Source of the DNA: Candidatus Persebacteraceae bacterium Df01
Lineage (GTDB): Bacteria > Pseudomonadota > Gammaproteobacteria > Tethybacterales > Persebacteraceae
Length of the DNA stretch: 64,000 nucleotides
Reading direction: 5' to 3'
NCBI GenBank assembly: GCA_030386295.1
Contig: JANQAO010000001.1
Location: 323,546-387,545 of the forward strand
Positions 34,098 through 44,477 of the stretch are shown piece by piece. The translations under genes were made by a program, and so were the position numbers. The stretch's first letter is position 1; each line of letters opens with the position of its first letter. Under the pieces are notes generated by a model. That model did no database searches, had not been told where the DNA came from, and saw nothing but the letters and a program-made list of their open reading frames with translations.

Positions 34098-36119
34098 ATG
34101 CCTCGATTTTCCCTAATTGTTATCGGTTTTGCCTTACTAGCGCTATATGTTTTTACTGCTGCGCCGAGTATCGGGTTTGAAGATTCGGTTTTCCTGACCT
34201 TAAGTTGTCTCAATGCAGACATCGCGCATGCACCGGGGTACCCTCTTTATGCTCTCGCTTGTTATCCTTTCGCTAACATCCCTGGTATAGATCCTGCGAT
34301 AGGCGCAATGCTGTTTTCGGCGCTATGTGCCGCAATGGCGTGCGTGGTATTGGCCTTGATTATTTACCAGCTATCTGGCTGTATTATTGTTGCTTGGGGT
34401 GGTGCGGTGTTGTATGGGGTGTCGGCGACGTTTTGGTCACAGGGGAATATTCAAGAAGTTTATGCACTGAATGCTTTGCTATTTTTGACTGCGTTTTATC
34501 TTGCGTTGCGGCTGCGTGACGTTCCACAATCGCCAAAATTAATGGTGGCTTTGTTTTTTGTTTGTGCGTTAGGGTTGTCTAACCATTGGCCGCTATTTGT
34601 GCTGGCAGGGGTAGCGTTACCGCTCGTGCTGTGGTCGGTTCGCAAGTCGGCGTGGCGCGTGCTGTGCCATCCGCAAACACTAGCAGCTACTGTTACTGCA
34701 ATAGCATTAGGATTGCTACCTTATGCGTATCTTGTCTGGCGCGCACACCATCCAGTAGCATATTTGGGAGTGCCCTTTGCACCTAATGATTGGGAATCAT
34801 TTTGGCAAATCGTGTCGCGGCAAGTGCACTTTGCCAGTGATAAACACGGCGGTGCAGGAGTGGCGGACAAAATCGCTTTTTTACAATTTGTTGGGCATCG
34901 CGTATTGTGGGGAGAAATTGGCGTGTTGGGTGGTATTTTGGCGGTTATCGGTTTTTTAAGGCAGTGGAGGTTATTGTCGTTGTCGCTGGCAACAGCACTA
35001 ACAGTGATGTTTCTCACCGGAACAGTAATATTAATATGGCGGTTGGATGTATTGTACGATGCCTTGCAAGAGCAAATTTTTTCAGTCTATCCCTTGCTAC
35101 CGTATGCTGTTGTTTGCGTGTGGTCAGCGTTAGCGTTTGCGGGTCGACGGTATTATCAATTTGCGCCGGTGATTTGTGCGGTGCTGGCGTTGGGGTTGAA
35201 TTTTTCCGCCAATGATCGGCGGCAACATACGCTAGCTGAGGATGGTATTCGTGCTTTTTTTGATGTTTTGCCTGCTGGTGGATGGATACCTTATCCATCC
35301 CAATTCAAGTTTGCCAAGTACCTGCAAATTACCGAAAATATTCGCCCTGATGTAGCCGTGTTACCAGCACCAAATCCTTATGTGTTTGAAGTTTACTATG
35401 CCGGTCCACGTCTATACGCACCAAACACATTGGCATATGAAAATGAGGTGCGCGCTGTCAATGTTTATGCCCGCCACAATGCCTTATGCTACAACGTGTT
35501 TGTGTTGTTTGATGCCTCTTGGCAGTCAGATGAGCATTTGCTGTTTTCCTGCCTGAGCGAAAAAAGACGGGTGGTGAACCATCCTGCAGTGGTAGTGTGG
35601 TTGCGTAGGTTAATAAATAGTGATTATCCATTAAATGATCAGCGTGCCCGCGAATTTACTGGCAAAGCGATTGAAGACGCTACCCGTACTATGCTTCAAT
35701 TGAGAGCACGTCTGCAGTTACCCGAACAATGGAGGGAACTGCTAAGTGAAACGCGCCAAACGCCGCATGGTTTATTAGCAGAAGTGGAATTTTTGCGTGA
35801 TAAGACGGATTTACTTATCAGCCGTCGTCGTGTTGATGAAATGGCGACACTAGCAGCCAGTGGGATGTTAAGTCGCCGCAATCAGGCGCGGTTGTTGTCT
35901 GCTTTAGGTGACTTGTATGCTGCTGTTAGCCCACGTAATGAAGACCTGCTGTCCACTGCCATCAAACATCACGCTGCAGCTGCTGCATTGTTGCCTGATG
36001 CACAAAGTGCTGTTGTACAGCGAGCGCTAAGTTTTTATCGGGAAGAGAAATTGTTTGCCGAAGAGCAACAACTTATTGCTAGGTACGGCACCGCTTTGTT
36101 TGAGCATGTCCAAAATTAG
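34098..36119 (+). CDS. DUF2723-family membrane protein (glycosyltransferase-like)
   Basis: 673 residues. The N-terminal half has about ten membrane helices and the DUF2723 pattern: TAAPSIGFEDSVFLTLSC, then the luminal-type loop IAHAPGYPLYALACYPF, and FWSQGNIQEVYALNALL. Those acidic and HAPGYPL positions resemble the active site of GT-C protein mannosyltransferase-like enzymes, so transfer of a sugar from a lipid donor is plausible. After about residue 380 comes a soluble region with FDVLPAGGWIPYPSQF and a helical C-terminus of tetratricopeptide-like character. No ribosome site precedes the ATG. Divergent from cysG; the substrate is unknown. Confidence 0.7.
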   Translation: MPRFSLIVIGFALLALYVFTAAPSIGFEDSVFLTLSCLNADIAHAPGYPLYALACYPFANIPGIDPAIGAMLFSALCAAMACVVLALIIYQLSGCIIVAWGGAVLYGVSATFWSQGNIQEVYALNALLFLTAFYLALRLRDVPQSPKLMVALFFVCALGLSNHWPLFVLAGVALPLVLWSVRKSAWRVLCHPQTLAATVTAIALGLLPYAYLVWRAHHPVAYLGVPFAPNDWESFWQIVSRQVHFASDKHGGAGVADKIAFLQFVGHRVLWGEIGVLGGILAVIGFLRQWRLLSLSLATALTVMFLTGTVILIWRLDVLYDALQEQIFSVYPLLPYAVVCVWSALAFAGRRYYQFAPVICAVLALGLNFSANDRRQHTLAEDGIRAFFDVLPAGGWIPYPSQFKFAKYLQITENIRPDVAVLPAPNPYVFEVYYAGPRLYAPNTLAYENEVRAVNVYARHNALCYNVFVLFDASWQSDEHLLFSCLSEKRRVVNHPAVVVWLRRLINSDYPLNDQRAREFTGKAIEDATRTMLQLRARLQLPEQWRELLSETRQTPHGLLAEVEFLRDKTDLLISRRRVDEMATLAASGMLSRRNQARLLSALGDLYAAVSPRNEDLLSTAIKHHAAAAALLPDAQSAVVQRALSFYREEKLFAEEQQLIARYGTALFEHVQN

Positions 36120-36210
36120 CTAAAAAATAACTAATGCCAATTTTATATTGCGCCGCAAGATTAATGTTTTTATTAAATTCAGTTTATAAATAAAAACGGC
36201 GTAAAAAGTA

Positions 36211-36226
36211 AAAAAGGGCGCTTTTT
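36211..36226. terminator. Weak A/T hairpin after the DUF2723 gene
   Basis: AAAAAG-GGCG-CTTTTT forms a six-pair stem about 90 bases after the stop, followed by CTTG. A possible but weak terminator upstream of aceA. Confidence 0.25.
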
Positions 36227-36252
36227 CTTGATTTTCCTTCCTTTTTCTTGTA

Positions 36253-36267
36253 TATTGCACTGCAATA
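36253..36267. promoter_or_regulatory. 15-base palindrome upstream of aceA (putative operator)
   Basis: TATTGCA-C-TGCAATA is a perfect hyphenated palindrome 33 bases before the aceA ATG. The TTGCA/TGCAA half-sites recall the TTTGCAAA sites of short-chain fatty acid regulators of glyoxylate and propionate genes, but the match is partial. It probably binds a dimeric regulator. Confidence 0.45.
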
Positions 36268-36300
36268 ATTTTGTTTTTTATTTATCTAGAAAGTAAAACC

Positions 36301-37602
36301 ATGCAACAAGCAGTTGAAAAATTACAACAAGAGTGGCGCGAAAACCCCCGCTGGCAAAATATTGAACGCCCCTACTCGGCAGAAGACGTGTTGCGCCTGC
36401 GTGGTAGCGTTATGGTGGAGCACACGCTGGCGCGGCTGGGTGCGGAAAAACTCTGGCAACGCGTTAACGAGGGCGGTGACTCTTACGTCAACTCGTTGGG
36501 GGCATTAACCGGCAATCAAGCAATGCAACAGGCACGTGCAGGGTTACGGGCGGTTTATTTATCCGGCTGGCAAGTGGCGGCAGATGCCAACAATGCCGGA
36601 CAGATGTATCCCGATCAATCGTTGTACCCAGCTGATAGTGTGCCTTCAGTGGTGCGACGCATCAATAACTGCCTATTACGCGCTGATCAAATTGATGTTT
36701 CAGAAGGCAACGCCGACAAAACTGACTGGCTGTTGCCAATTGTCGCCGACGCCGAAGCGGGCTTTGGTGGCGTGCTTAACGCTTATGAGCTGATGTCAGC
36801 AATGATTGACGCTGGAGCTTCTGGAGTACATTTTGAAGATCAATTAGCGTCGGCCAAAAAATGCGGTCATATGGGCGGCAAAGTCTTGGTACCAACACAG
36901 GAGGCGGTGTCCAAGCTGATTGCAGCGCGGCTGGCGGCTGATGTCGCTGGTGTTCCCACGTTGCTATTTGCCCGAACCGACGCCGAAGCGGCACAATTGA
37001 TTACTGCCGATTGCGATCCTGCTGATGAGCCTTTCATTAATCGCGAGAAAGCGCGTAGTAGCGAGGGCTTTTATCAACTGCGTAATGGGTTGGATGCCGC
37101 CATTGCTCGGGCGCTTTCTTATGCACCATATGCTGACCTTCTGTGGTGTGAAACAGCAACGCCTAATTTGGCCGATGCACAACGTTTTGCCGACGCGGTA
37201 CATGATAAATTCCCCAGAAAATTATTGGCTTACAACTGTTCGCCGTCGTTTAATTGGCGTAAAAATTTGAACGATACTGATATCGCACGCTTTCAGCGCG
37301 AACTCGGCAAGATGGGTTACAAATTTCAGTTCATCACATTGGCAGGCTTTCACGCCCTCAATTACGGCATGTTTGATTTGGCTGACAACTATCGTGCGAA
37401 CGGCATGACTGCTTTTGTTGCCTTACAAGAAAAAGAGTTTGCCGCCCAAGCACGAGGATTTACCGCAGTTAAACATCAACGTGAAGTTGGTGCTGGTTAT
37501 TTTGATACGGTAACGCAGATTGTTGCTGGTGGTCGGTCATCGCTCACAGCAATGTCTGGCTCAACCGAAAGCGCGCAGTTCGAGGAAAAATCTGCCAAGT
37601 AA
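36301..37602 (+). CDS. aceA: Isocitrate lyase
   Basis: Start at ATG 36301, giving 433 residues, the usual size of proteobacterial AceA; a longer frame from 36271 is unlikely. The catalytic loop [17 protein letters not shown] holds the active-site Cys, and KKCGH (not KRCGH) favours isocitrate lyase over methylisocitrate lyase. Other motifs are [39 protein letters not shown] and YNCSPSFNW. It splits isocitrate to glyoxylate and succinate for growth on acetate or fatty acids. Malate synthase is not in the window. A clear terminator follows. Confidence 0.96.
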   Translation: MQQAVEKLQQEWRENPRWQNIERPYSAEDVLRLRGSVMVEHTLARLGAEKLWQRVNEGGDSYVNSLGALTGNQAMQQARAGLRAVYLSGWQVAADANNAGQMYPDQSLYPADSVPSVVRRINNCLLRADQIDVSEGNADKTDWLLPIVADAEAGFGGVLNAYELMSAMIDAGASGVHFEDQLASAKKCGHMGGKVLVPTQEAVSKLIAARLAADVAGVPTLLFARTDAEAAQLITADCDPADEPFINREKARSSEGFYQLRNGLDAAIARALSYAPYADLLWCETATPNLADAQRFADAVHDKFPRKLLAYNCSPSFNWRKNLNDTDIARFQRELGKMGYKFQFITLAGFHALNYGMFDLADNYRANGMTAFVALQEKEFAAQARGFTAVKHQREVGAGYFDTVTQIVAGGRSSLTAMSGSTESAQFEEKSAK

Positions 37603-37618
37603 GCAATCAGCTAAATAC

Positions 37619-37654
37619 AAGCGACGGGTAATTATTTGCCCGTCCGCTTTTTAT
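37619..37654 (+). terminator. Rho-independent terminator of aceA
   Basis: GCGACGGG and CCCGTCCGC pair with one bulged base around an eleven-base loop and are followed by TTTTTATTTTTA. It lies about 20 bases after the aceA stop. Confidence 0.65.
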
Positions 37655-37731
37655 TTTTACTTATTAATACAGGGTAAAAATTTTCTTGACGGCTGGCGTG
37701 TGAGCAATGCGCCTCGTATCGTTGTCGCCGT

Positions 37732-38928
37732 TTAGGCTTGGTTAATCCGATAGCCGTGCAATTCTCGGGCAAACGTCTGTAGTGCCGCGATGCCGCTTTT
37801 TTCGGCATTGGCACACCATTCACGCAGACTCGTCATCATTTGTTCTGCGGTCAGACTGCGGTCTTCCCACAGCATGGTGAGCTCTTTGCGCATAGATGCT
37901 ACTTTTTGCATGACGGCACTTTTTTCTAGTAATGTTGCAATTGCTTTTTTGTCTACCTGTGTTAGCCGACTTTCCATGCCGTGCAGCCAGTCATTAAGTG
38001 CCTTGCTGCTGGGGAGGTTTTTGCTGGCGACCTTGTTGCGCAATACCGCTAGCTCGTGGTGACAGGTTTTTTTCATGATGTGTGAAAAACGCATCACTAC
38101 TTCTAAGCGATTGGCGATGACAGCTTGCAAGGTATCCAAATCGCAAGTGGCGCGGCTGTCAGACGACAATAGTTTAGGTGCTACGCGCTTAACTCTGGCT
38201 AGTCCCATTTTTTCTAGTAGGCGAATATACAGCCAGCCGACGTCAAATTCGTACCAACGGTTGGACAGCTTAGCCGATGTAGGAAACGCATGGTGGTTAT
38301 TGTGCAATTCTTCGCCACCGATAAACACTCCCAGTGGCACGATGTTGCGGCTTTCATCCTGAGGCTGAAAATTCCGATATCCCCAATAGTGACCGATGCC
38401 ATTAATCACACCCGCTGCCCAAAACGGTATCCATATCATTTGTATTCCCCACATAATCAAGCCGGCAGGCAAGCCAAACATCAGTAGATTGAAAGCCAGC
38501 ATAGAAATTACGCCAGTTTTTGGAAAGTGCGAGTATACATTGTGTTCTATCCAGTCATCGGGAGTGCCATAGCCGTAGCGTGTGATGGTATCGGCATTAT
38601 TTTTTTCGCGTACATAGCACAGCACACCACCAAACAACACACTCCAGATTCCTAACACTTGCGGGCTATGAGGGTCATCTTCGGTTTCCACTTTGGCGTG
38701 GTGCTTACGATGAATTGCCGTCCACTGGCGGGTAATAGTGCCCGTAGTCAGCCACAGCCAAAAACGAAAAAAATGCGCCACGATAGGATGCAAAGTAAGT
38801 GAACGATGTGCTTGGCAGCGGTGTAAAAATATTGTCACCGAGGCAATGGTGATGTGTGTCATGCCAAGAACAATGAGAACTAATATGCCCCACGAAAAAT
38901 CGGTTAATCCATTGAAATAATCAAACAT
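37732..38928 (-). CDS. Membrane acyl-CoA/acyl-lipid desaturase
   Basis: 398 residues. Three histidine boxes of di-iron desaturases are present: HRCQAH, HRKHH and HNNHH, set among four membrane helices. The sequence order, with an initial GLTDFSWGILVLIVLGMTHI segment, is that of bacterial delta-9 type (DesC/stearoyl-CoA like) enzymes. A helical domain of about 130 residues follows the catalytic part; this extension is common in proteobacterial members. The ATG is preceded by AGGAG. It introduces double bonds in membrane fatty acids and would help membrane fluidity. Confidence 0.88.
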   Translation of the reverse strand: MFDYFNGLTDFSWGILVLIVLGMTHITIASVTIFLHRCQAHRSLTLHPIVAHFFRFWLWLTTGTITRQWTAIHRKHHAKVETEDDPHSPQVLGIWSVLFGGVLCYVREKNNADTITRYGYGTPDDWIEHNVYSHFPKTGVISMLAFNLLMFGLPAGLIMWGIQMIWIPFWAAGVINGIGHYWGYRNFQPQDESRNIVPLGVFIGGEELHNNHHAFPTSAKLSNRWYEFDVGWLYIRLLEKMGLARVKRVAPKLLSSDSRATCDLDTLQAVIANRLEVVMRFSHIMKKTCHHELAVLRNKVASKNLPSSKALNDWLHGMESRLTQVDKKAIATLLEKSAVMQKVASMRKELTMLWEDRSLTAEQMMTSLREWCANAEKSGIAALQTFARELHGYRINQA

Positions 38929-38986
38929 ATAAACTCCTGTTGCGGCGATAATCGCCGTCGGTATGTGGTGTGTGTTGCATTAAACT

Positions 38987-39433
38987 TTAGAACGGTACGT
39001 CATCCATGTCGTCAAAATTATCTTTTGTACTTGGCCGACTGCTTTGATGGTTACCACCACCGCCATAGTTATTGCCGCCGCTTTCACTGCGTGAATTGAG
39101 AAAAGTAAAATCGCGCCCGCGAATTTCGGTGGAATAGCGGTCATTGCCTTCGCGGTCTTGCCATTTTCGGGTTTGTAGAGTGCCTTCTACGTACAATTTT
39201 GAGCCTTTGCGGCAATATTCGTGAATCAACTCGGCAGCGCGACCAAAAAACACCACTCGGTGCCATTCAGTTTTTTCAATTTTTTGCTGTGGGTTTTGTT
39301 TGTCGGGAAATGTCTCGGTGGTAGCTAAATTAAAATTGACTAACGAACTGCCGTCTGGGAGGTTGCGCAACTCTGGGTCGCCACCCATGTTACCAACAAT
39401 AATTGCTTTATTAATAGTGCCTTTTGCAGCCAT
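38987..39433 (-). CDS. ssb: Single-stranded DNA-binding protein
   Basis: 148 residues: an OB fold of about 110 residues ([52 protein letters not shown]), a glycine-rich linker and the acidic tip DDMDDVPF that recruits partner proteins. The order uvrA, MFS gene, ssb is common in Beta- and Gammaproteobacteria. A 17-base palindrome lies 60 bases upstream. Confidence 0.96.
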   Translation of the reverse strand: MAAKGTINKAIIVGNMGGDPELRNLPDGSSLVNFNLATTETFPDKQNPQQKIEKTEWHRVVFFGRAAELIHEYCRKGSKLYVEGTLQTRKWQDREGNDRYSTEIRGRDFTFLNSRSESGGNNYGGGGNHQSSRPSTKDNFDDMDDVPF

Positions 39434-39491
39434 GATAGTACCTTGTTTTTCGATTGTTTCAATTAATAATAAGTGGTGTAAAAAGCATTAA

Positions 39492-39508
39492 CTGTTTAAT
39501 TTAAACAG
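39492..39508. promoter_or_regulatory. Palindrome upstream of ssb, SOS-box-like
   Basis: CTGTTTAATTTAAACAG is a palindrome around one central base. It has the CTGT/ACAG ends of a LexA site, but the inner spacing is nine and not eight bases. It lies about 60 bases before ssb and could also be part of a terminator after the MFS gene. Confidence 0.35.
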
Positions 39509-39523
39509 AAAAGTCTTTTACAC

Positions 39524-40633
39524 TTACTGTTTCTTACGCGATATTATCGCAAACCAGCAAAAAATCAATAGTGCCGCCACCCATTGTGCCGTTGTTTCTC
39601 CGGCAACATCGGTGATCAATCCTGATATTGCGGCACCGGCGAACAAGCCTAAAAACTCCGCTGTCATCACTACGCCCATTGCTTCGCCACGTCGTTGTGC
39701 TGGTGCGGTGCGACTAGCTCGCGCCGGCAGTTGCGCTTCCATAATAATAAAACCGGTGAAAAATATCGTCAAACCAATTGTTGCCGCCAGCCAGCTATCT
39801 ATCGTCATTATCGCGCCGGGTAATAGTAAAACTGCTGCCAGAGGCAATGCAAATCGACGTTCTTTAATTACTATAGGGACACCGATAACAATTGCCGCCA
39901 GCAATGCCGGCGCATACACCCGCCAATGCTCGGCTAGAGGAAAAAAATCATTGAGCGCTGCCGGCAGCCTCAAAAATAGCGACGAAAACACATAGTGGGC
40001 GACAAACGCACCTGCTGCATAAGGCCACACGGCGGCGGTAACGGCGCTATTTTTATCAGAATTCGTCGCTTGTGCGGTTGGTGGAGGTAACAACGACACT
40101 GCCACTGCTGATGTCACACCCAAAATGCCGGCTAAGGCAAAAAGTCCGCTAGAGCCGAGCCATCCGGCAAGCGGTGGGGCAACTGGCAACGACACGGTAA
40201 AAGCCAGCGCAATAGCTGCGCCATAAACCAGCATGGCCCGCGCGCGCCGTTCCGGCGCGGTGATGTCGGCAATCCACGCAGCTGCCACCGCCGCTACTGC
40301 ACCGCTACCTTGCAATAGACGACCGGCAATTAACTCCCATACGTTGTCCGCCGCTGCTGCAACAAAACCGCCGGCGGCAAATACCAGTAGCGCGCCTATT
40401 AATACCGGTTTTCTCCCCCAACGATCGGCCATCACACCAGTGGGAATTTGCATTAGTGCTTGAGTGATGCCATAACCGCCAACCACCAAACCCATCATCC
40501 AGCCGCTACTACCGTCAGGTAAGGCGGCGGCGGCGAGGGCCGCTACGGGCAGTATGATGAAAACACCAAACATGCGAAAAAACATTGCACCAGCGAGAAC
40601 GCCAACACACAGTAGCTCTTTGCGGGGGAGCAT
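39524..40633 (-). CDS. MFS transporter
   Basis: 369 residues, about eleven or twelve membrane helices. The MFS motif A appears as [15 protein letters not shown] after helix 2, and motif C-like [13 protein letters not shown] in helix 4. The family position between ssb and uvrA is widely kept, and members there are sugar or drug efflux-like (YajR type without its C-terminal domain). No substrate can be given. Shorter than average because the second half is compact. Confidence 0.85.
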   Translation of the reverse strand: MLPRKELLCVGVLAGAMFFRMFGVFIILPVAALAAAALPDGSSGWMMGLVVGGYGITQALMQIPTGVMADRWGRKPVLIGALLVFAAGGFVAAAADNVWELIAGRLLQGSGAVAAVAAAWIADITAPERRARAMLVYGAAIALAFTVSLPVAPPLAGWLGSSGLFALAGILGVTSAVAVSLLPPPTAQATNSDKNSAVTAAVWPYAAGAFVAHYVFSSLFLRLPAALNDFFPLAEHWRVYAPALLAAIVIGVPIVIKERRFALPLAAVLLLPGAIMTIDSWLAATIGLTIFFTGFIIMEAQLPARASRTAPAQRRGEAMGVVMTAEFLGLFAGAAISGLITDVAGETTAQWVAALLIFCWFAIISRKKQ

Positions 40634-40666
40634 AAGGTGCCATTGTACAGCCCGTCACTAGCACGC

Positions 40667-40696
40667 TTGGAATATGTTGGTTTAATATTTTAGAAT
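40667..40696 (+). promoter_or_regulatory. Candidate promoter of uvrA
   Basis: TTGGAA (40667-40672), 18-base spacer, TAGAAT (40691-40696). The ATG is at 40708, so the leader would be about five bases. A GAATC-AAA-GATTC hairpin covers the space before the ATG where a ribosome site would lie. Confidence 0.4.
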
Positions 40697-40707
40697 CAAA
40701 GATTCCC

Positions 40708-43587
40708 ATGAAAAAAATTCGCGTTGTTGGAGCCCGTGCCCATAATCTAAAAAATGTCACCGTTGAGCTGCCGCGCGACTGCATGATTGTCGTTACCGGT
40801 GTTTCCGGATCTGGGAAATCTTCGCTGGCTTTTGACACCATTTTTGCTGAAGGACAGAGGCGTTATGTGGAGTCGCTATCGGCTTATGCGCGGCAATTTT
40901 TGCAAGTGATGGACAAGCCCGACATGGACGCCATTGAGGGGCTATCGCCTACTATTTCCATTGACCAAAAGAGCGCTTCTCACAACCCTCGTTCAACCGT
41001 CGGTACTATAACCGAAATTCATGATTATCTACGTTTGCTGTACGCCCGTATCGGTAAGCCGCACTGTCCACGCCACGGCATTGCTTTGCAAGCTCAAACC
41101 ACTGCTCGTGTGGTGGATTTTTTGTGCGCTACATTGACAAACAAGCGGCTGGCAATTTTGTCACCACTTATTATTGACCGTCGCGGTGAGCACTTGGAAA
41201 TCTTTCGCGACATTGCCGCCAAAGGTTTTTCGCGTGTGCGTGTGGATGGTCGTATTTATGACTTAGAAGAAATTCCCACGCTGGCAAAGACTGTCAAGCA
41301 TACTATTGAGGTTGTAGTGGACCGACTGCGTCCAGACGCTGACAACCAACAACGGTTGGTAGAATCAGTAGAAACCGAGGCGCGTTTCGGTGATGGTCGG
41401 TTACATGTTTTGGAAATGGAAGACGGTGGTATTCATACCTTTTCTACCCGCCATGCTTGCCCCAAATGCGGCTATGCACCGCCCGAATTGGAACCTAAAC
41501 TATTTTCTTTTAACAATCCTAAAAGCGCCTGTTCGCAATGTGATGGACTAGGGACAATCTCTACGTTTGACCCTGCGTTAGTAGTAGAAAACGGCGATTT
41601 GTCTCTTGCTGCCGGCGCGATTCGCGGTTGGGATCGCCGCAATCCGTACTTGTTCACTCTGATGCAGGCGGTTGCCGACAAGTACAATTTTGATATACAA
41701 ATGCCGTTTAACGACTTGTCCGCCAAAGTGCGTCAAATCATACTTTACGGTAGTGGCAAGGAAAATGTGCCCACTGTTTATCGATTCAAAAGTGGCGAGA
41801 GTGCCCGCAAAAATCGTGAACATCGACGCAACAAACCTTTTGAGGGAATTATTCCTAACATGGAACGGCGGTGGCGTGATACCGATTCTTATCACGTGCG
41901 TGAGGAGTTTGCTCGCTATATTTCCGCTCGTCGTTGTGATTCTTGCAAGGGACACCGTCTGTCACCTGACGCCTTGGCGGTAAAAATCGGCGAGTGTGGC
42001 ATTCACGAAATTTCGACCATGCCGCTCAATGAACTGGCGGCATTTTTTGACGCGCTGCAGTTAGATAAAACCGACGCTGCTATCGCCGAACGAGTAGTGC
42101 GCGAGATTCGTGAGCGCGTGAGTTTCATGGTTAATGTCGGACTGGATTATCTGTCGCTCGCACGTGCTGCCAACACGTTATCCGGCGGCGAGGCACAACG
42201 TATTCGGCTGGCCAGCCAAGTAGGTTCAGGGCTCACCGGTGTAACTTATGTGTTGGATGAACCTTCCATTGGCCTACACCAGCACGATAACACTCGTTTA
42301 CTGCAAACATTGATGCGGTTACGCGATCTTAAAAACACGGTGATTGTCGTAGAGCACGATGAAGAAGCGATTCGCGCGGCGGATTATTTGGTGGACATGG
42401 GTCCACTAGCTGGTGTGCATGGTGGTGAGGTTGTTGCCGCTGGTTCGGTAGAAAAAATCATTCGGTGCAAACGATCGCTTACCGGACAATTTTTGAGTGG
42501 CGTGCGGCATATTGCTTTGCCCGCGCGCCGGCATTCTCCAAAAACGGAACTCACCGTGCGTGGTGCTAGTGGCAATAATCTCAAAGGTGGAAATTTCACT
42601 TTCCCATTGGGACTGTTGACGTGCGTAACCGGCGTTTCCGGTTCTGGTAAATCCACACTGGTGCGCGATATTTTAGTACGTGTTATGCGTAGGCATTTGC
42701 ACGGCAGCGGCGATGAACCACTTATGCACCGTGACATTACCAATATTAAACAGGTGGAAAAAATTGTGGTGGTAGACCAAAGTCCGATTGGGCGCACGCC
42801 GCGTTCTAATCCAGCCACCTACACCGGATTTTTTACAGCCATTCGCGACCTTTTTTCGGGACTGCCGCTGGCGCGTGAGCGTGGCTATGCAGTAGGGCGA
42901 TTTTCGTTCAATGTTGCTGGCGGGCGCTGTGAAAACTGTGAAGGTGATGGTGTTATGCGTATAGAAATGCATTTTCTCCCCGATGTTTTTGTTACTTGCG
43001 ATGTTTGTCAGGGACAGCGTTACAACCGCGAAACCTTAGAAGTCCGCTATCGAGGTAAAAACATTCATGACGTGTTAGATATGACGGTGGACGAAGGATT
43101 GGCTTTTTTCTCTAATGTGCCATCCGTTGCCCGTCGCTTGCAGACTTTGCATGACGTTGGGCTGAGCTATATCCGGTTGGGTCAGTCGGCAACTACATTG
43201 TCCGGCGGTGAGGCACAACGGGTTAAATTATCATTGGAATTGTCTAAGCGAGGCACAGGTAAGACGCTGTACGTATTGGATGAGCCTACTACGGGATTGC
43301 ATTTTTATGATGTGGATTTACTGCTCAAAACGTTGCATCGCTTGCGCGACGAAGGCAATACCGTGGTGGTGATAGAACACAATTTAGACGTGGTAAAAAC
43401 CGCTGATTGGATTTTGGATTTGGGTCCTAAAGGCGGTGCTGGCGGCGGTCGATTGATCGCTTCTGGTACGCCAGAACAAGTAGCGGATGTTAAAGAAAGC
43501 CTGACCGGAAAATATCTGAAGCCTATGCTCAAAACCCGCCGTAAAGCGGGGAAAGAAAAAATTATTAAAAAAACAGCTGGTATCTAA
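40708..43587 (+). CDS. uvrA: Excinuclease ABC subunit A
   Basis: 959 residues, slightly longer than E. coli UvrA (940). Two ABC ATPase modules: Walker [16 protein letters not shown] and [15 protein letters not shown]; signatures [16 protein letters not shown] and [16 protein letters not shown]; Walker [15 protein letters not shown] and [14 protein letters not shown]. Cysteine pairs for zinc modules are seen in CPKCGY...CSQCDGLG, and CENCEGDG...CDVCQGQR. UvrA finds bulky DNA damage and loads UvrB. The end overlaps choW tail to tail by four bases. The C-terminal tail is rich in Lys. Confidence 0.97.
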   Translation: MKKIRVVGARAHNLKNVTVELPRDCMIVVTGVSGSGKSSLAFDTIFAEGQRRYVESLSAYARQFLQVMDKPDMDAIEGLSPTISIDQKSASHNPRSTVGTITEIHDYLRLLYARIGKPHCPRHGIALQAQTTARVVDFLCATLTNKRLAILSPLIIDRRGEHLEIFRDIAAKGFSRVRVDGRIYDLEEIPTLAKTVKHTIEVVVDRLRPDADNQQRLVESVETEARFGDGRLHVLEMEDGGIHTFSTRHACPKCGYAPPELEPKLFSFNNPKSACSQCDGLGTISTFDPALVVENGDLSLAAGAIRGWDRRNPYLFTLMQAVADKYNFDIQMPFNDLSAKVRQIILYGSGKENVPTVYRFKSGESARKNREHRRNKPFEGIIPNMERRWRDTDSYHVREEFARYISARRCDSCKGHRLSPDALAVKIGECGIHEISTMPLNELAAFFDALQLDKTDAAIAERVVREIRERVSFMVNVGLDYLSLARAANTLSGGEAQRIRLASQVGSGLTGVTYVLDEPSIGLHQHDNTRLLQTLMRLRDLKNTVIVVEHDEEAIRAADYLVDMGPLAGVHGGEVVAAGSVEKIIRCKRSLTGQFLSGVRHIALPARRHSPKTELTVRGASGNNLKGGNFTFPLGLLTCVTGVSGSGKSTLVRDILVRVMRRHLHGSGDEPLMHRDITNIKQVEKIVVVDQSPIGRTPRSNPATYTGFFTAIRDLFSGLPLARERGYAVGRFSFNVAGGRCENCEGDGVMRIEMHFLPDVFVTCDVCQGQRYNRETLEVRYRGKNIHDVLDMTVDEGLAFFSNVPSVARRLQTLHDVGLSYIRLGQSATTLSGGEAQRVKLSLELSKRGTGKTLYVLDEPTTGLHFYDVDLLLKTLHRLRDEGNTVVVIEHNLDVVKTADWILDLGPKGGAGGGRLIASGTPEQVADVKESLTGKYLKPMLKTRRKAGKEKIIKKTAGI

Positions 43588-44447
43588 TTATTGCGCCGCG
43601 GTTGTCGCAACCGGCATGCCCTGTCCAATATGATGGCAATGATGACGATAATAATACCGCTTTCAAAACCTTTGCCGATATTGACTTGATTGAGTGCTCT
43701 AAGTATGGGCACTCCCAGTCCGCCGGCGCCAACCAAAGCGGCAATGACCACCATGGACAATGACAGCATGATTGCTTGCGTGAGTCCAGCCAACATTTGT
43801 GGCAATGCGTGTGGAAATTCTATTTTGACGAGTCGCTCCCAAGGTGAGCAGCCAAAGGCATCGCCGACTTCTAGCAGTATTTTGGGTGTTGAAGACACGC
43901 CCAAATGTGTCATGCGAATCGGTGCCGGCATGGCAAAAATTACTGTGGCAATAAGCCCTGGAACCGGTCCCAGACCAAATAAAATTAGCGCTGGGATTAA
44001 GTAAACAAAAGTGGGGATAGTCTGCATAAAATCTAATATCGGACGCAAAATTGCATACAACCAAGGTCTCCGCGCGGCGGCAACACCTAGCGGCACGCCG
44101 ACAGCCATGCAAATAAAAGCTGATGCCAAAACCAAGGCTAGAGTTTGTGTGGTTTCTTTCCAATAGCCTTGATTAACAATTAATAACATTCCCGCCACCA
44201 CAAAGAGCGTTAGTAACCAGCGGCGGTGTAATAAGTGCACCAGAATCGCAAGCAAAGTGATTAATGCTAACGGTGACGGCGTTTGGAGTAGCCACAAGAG
44301 CGCGTCAATGCCATGCTCCAAAGCAACGGCTAATGAGTCAAATAACGTGCCGGCGTTGTCAGTCAGCCAGTTGACGCCGGCTTTGGCACCGTCTCCCAGC
44401 GGTAGCTTGTAATCGGTTAGCCACCGCGCCGTGTTTTCTTCGGCCAT
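43584..44447 (-). CDS. choW: Choline/glycine betaine ABC transporter permease
   Basis: 287 residues with about seven membrane helices; the ABC permease EAA-type loop is visible as [26 protein letters not shown]. It belongs to the ProW/ChoW group and lies 30 bases after choX. The ATPase gene that normally follows (choV/proV) is absent: choW runs directly into the convergent end of uvrA. The transporter must borrow an ATPase encoded elsewhere. Confidence 0.85.
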   Translation of the reverse strand: MAEENTARWLTDYKLPLGDGAKAGVNWLTDNAGTLFDSLAVALEHGIDALLWLLQTPSPLALITLLAILVHLLHRRWLLTLFVVAGMLLIVNQGYWKETTQTLALVLASAFICMAVGVPLGVAAARRPWLYAILRPILDFMQTIPTFVYLIPALILFGLGPVPGLIATVIFAMPAPIRMTHLGVSSTPKILLEVGDAFGCSPWERLVKIEFPHALPQMLAGLTQAIMLSLSMVVIAALVGAGGLGVPILRALNQVNIGKGFESGIIIVIIAIILDRACRLRQPRRNN

Positions 44448-44477
44448 AGCTTTTTCTCGACCGCTCGCTAATCGTTA

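Noticed and set aside
36301-37602. Methylisocitrate lyase (prpB) because prpD is in the window
   Set aside because: The catalytic loop is KKCGH and the length is 433, both typical of isocitrate lyase; PrpB is about 290-300 residues with KRCGH.
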